From NCBI RefSeq assembly GCF_015690355.1, contig NZ_JADPRT010000003.1, positions 400,474 to 464,473 on the forward strand: a stretch of 64,000 nucleotides of DNA, written 5' to 3'. Positions 63,846 to 64,000 of this stretch are shown here, one piece after another. The translations under genes were made by a program, and so were the position numbers. A model generated the notes under the pieces. The model ran no database searches and had not been told where the DNA came from. It was given only the letters and a program-made list of their open reading frames with translations. The stretch is from Streptacidiphilus fuscans. GTDB lineage: Bacteria; Actinomycetota; Actinomycetes; Streptomycetales; Streptomycetaceae. Within the stretch, counting starts at the first letter, position 1, and every line of letters begins with the position of its first letter.

Positions 63846-64000
63846 TCCGGCATACGGCCGTTTACATCCCCCGTCATCCCCAGCCTGTGGAGAAGTTCCG
63901 CGAGGTGCTCCGCGTTCCCGCGAACCTGAGCCGAACCCATCGTCAGCACGAGCCCGACCGTTGCAACGGGCGCAGCCGGCTGGTCGGCCGTCCGTCGCAG
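63842..64000 (-). CDS. 3' end of a gene cut by the window
   Basis: Reading from the window edge gives 52 residues (LRRTADQPAAPVATVGLVLT to TGDVNGRMPD) before a TAG at 63842-63844. Codon use is normal for the region, but the fragment is too short to name. Its stop shares CTAG with the SpoU gene stop, so the two genes would converge with a 4-base overlap. Confidence 0.45.
   Translation of the reverse strand: MRRTADQPAAPVATVGLVLTMGSAQVRGNAEHLAELLHRLGMTGDVNGRMPD

Overview
The window is high-GC actinobacterial chromosome, most likely from the Streptomycetaceae (Streptomyces, Kitasatospora or Streptacidiphilus). Evidence is the gene order (DciA-like protein, gyrB, gyrA, DUF3566 protein, tRNA-Ile, DLW-39 peptide, tRNA-Ala, DUF5324 protein, cyclophilin, rhomboid protease, crgA, class E sortases, pabA, then pknB-pbpA-rodA-phosphatase-fhaB-fhaA), the frequent GTG starts, the ATGA/GTGA stop-start overlaps and the almost exclusive use of G/C in third codon positions. 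The first ~98 bases are long G and C homopolymers and look like an assembly artefact at a contig edge.

Layout. 0.1-6.8 kb: origin-proximal core (DciA-like, gyrB, gyrA, DUF3566 membrane protein) ending in tRNA-Ile(GAT). 6.79-18.50 kb: an 11.7-kb integrative and conjugative element (AICE) in the 3' end of tRNA-Ile, bounded by a perfect 45-bp direct repeat (attL/attR). It carries a helix-turn-helix protein with three tandem 18-bp palindromic repeats at its promoter, a tyrosine integrase and excisionase, a DnaB-N/DUF3987 replication-type protein, an FtsK-like TraB/TraSA-type DNA translocase, a run of coupled small transfer or spread genes, and a GntR regulator with operators, followed by a YdcF-like protein. 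Two non-coding repeat clusters, one beside the replication gene and one at the 3' end of the translocase gene, are candidates for the replication origin and the cis-acting transfer site. 18.5-27.7 kb: cell-wall and envelope genes (Rpf-like transglycosylase with LysM, cyclophilin, rhomboid, CrgA, DUF881, two class E sortases around pabA) and a methyltransferase. 27.9-36.3 kb: the conserved cell-division and growth signalling block on the minus strand, pknB (3 PASTA), pbpA, rodA, PP2C phosphatase, fhaB, fhaA. 36.7 kb: tRNA-Leu(CAG).

36.8-64 kb: more variable metabolism and regulation: polyphosphate kinase 2, a MarR regulator, a large PAS/GAF/SpoIIE-phosphatase/ATPase sensor, a rhodanese, a LuxR-type regulator, a YczE membrane protein, an acyl-CoA ligase, the branched-chain 2-oxoacid dehydrogenase genes bkdABC with a divergent Lrp regulator, a TetR-acetyltransferase pair, a DHA2 exporter coupled to a MarR regulator, the phenylacetate-pathway protein PaaN, a polyamine-type ABC transporter operon, a CGNR regulator divergent from a VOC protein, a PPOX-type protein and a SpoU RNA methyltransferase.

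Notable non-coding structure outside the AICE includes a 42-bp near-perfect palindrome behind tRNA-Ala, two copies of a ~160-bp inverted-repeat intergenic element (42.1 and 54.3 kb), an apparent in-frame repeat insertion in the E1-alpha gene, the same ACCGA-N4-TCGGT palindrome upstream of both the bkd/Lrp and paaN genes, and 13-bp inverted repeats around the CGNR/VOC promoter region. Functions come from recognised sequence motifs only; no database search or folding program was run.
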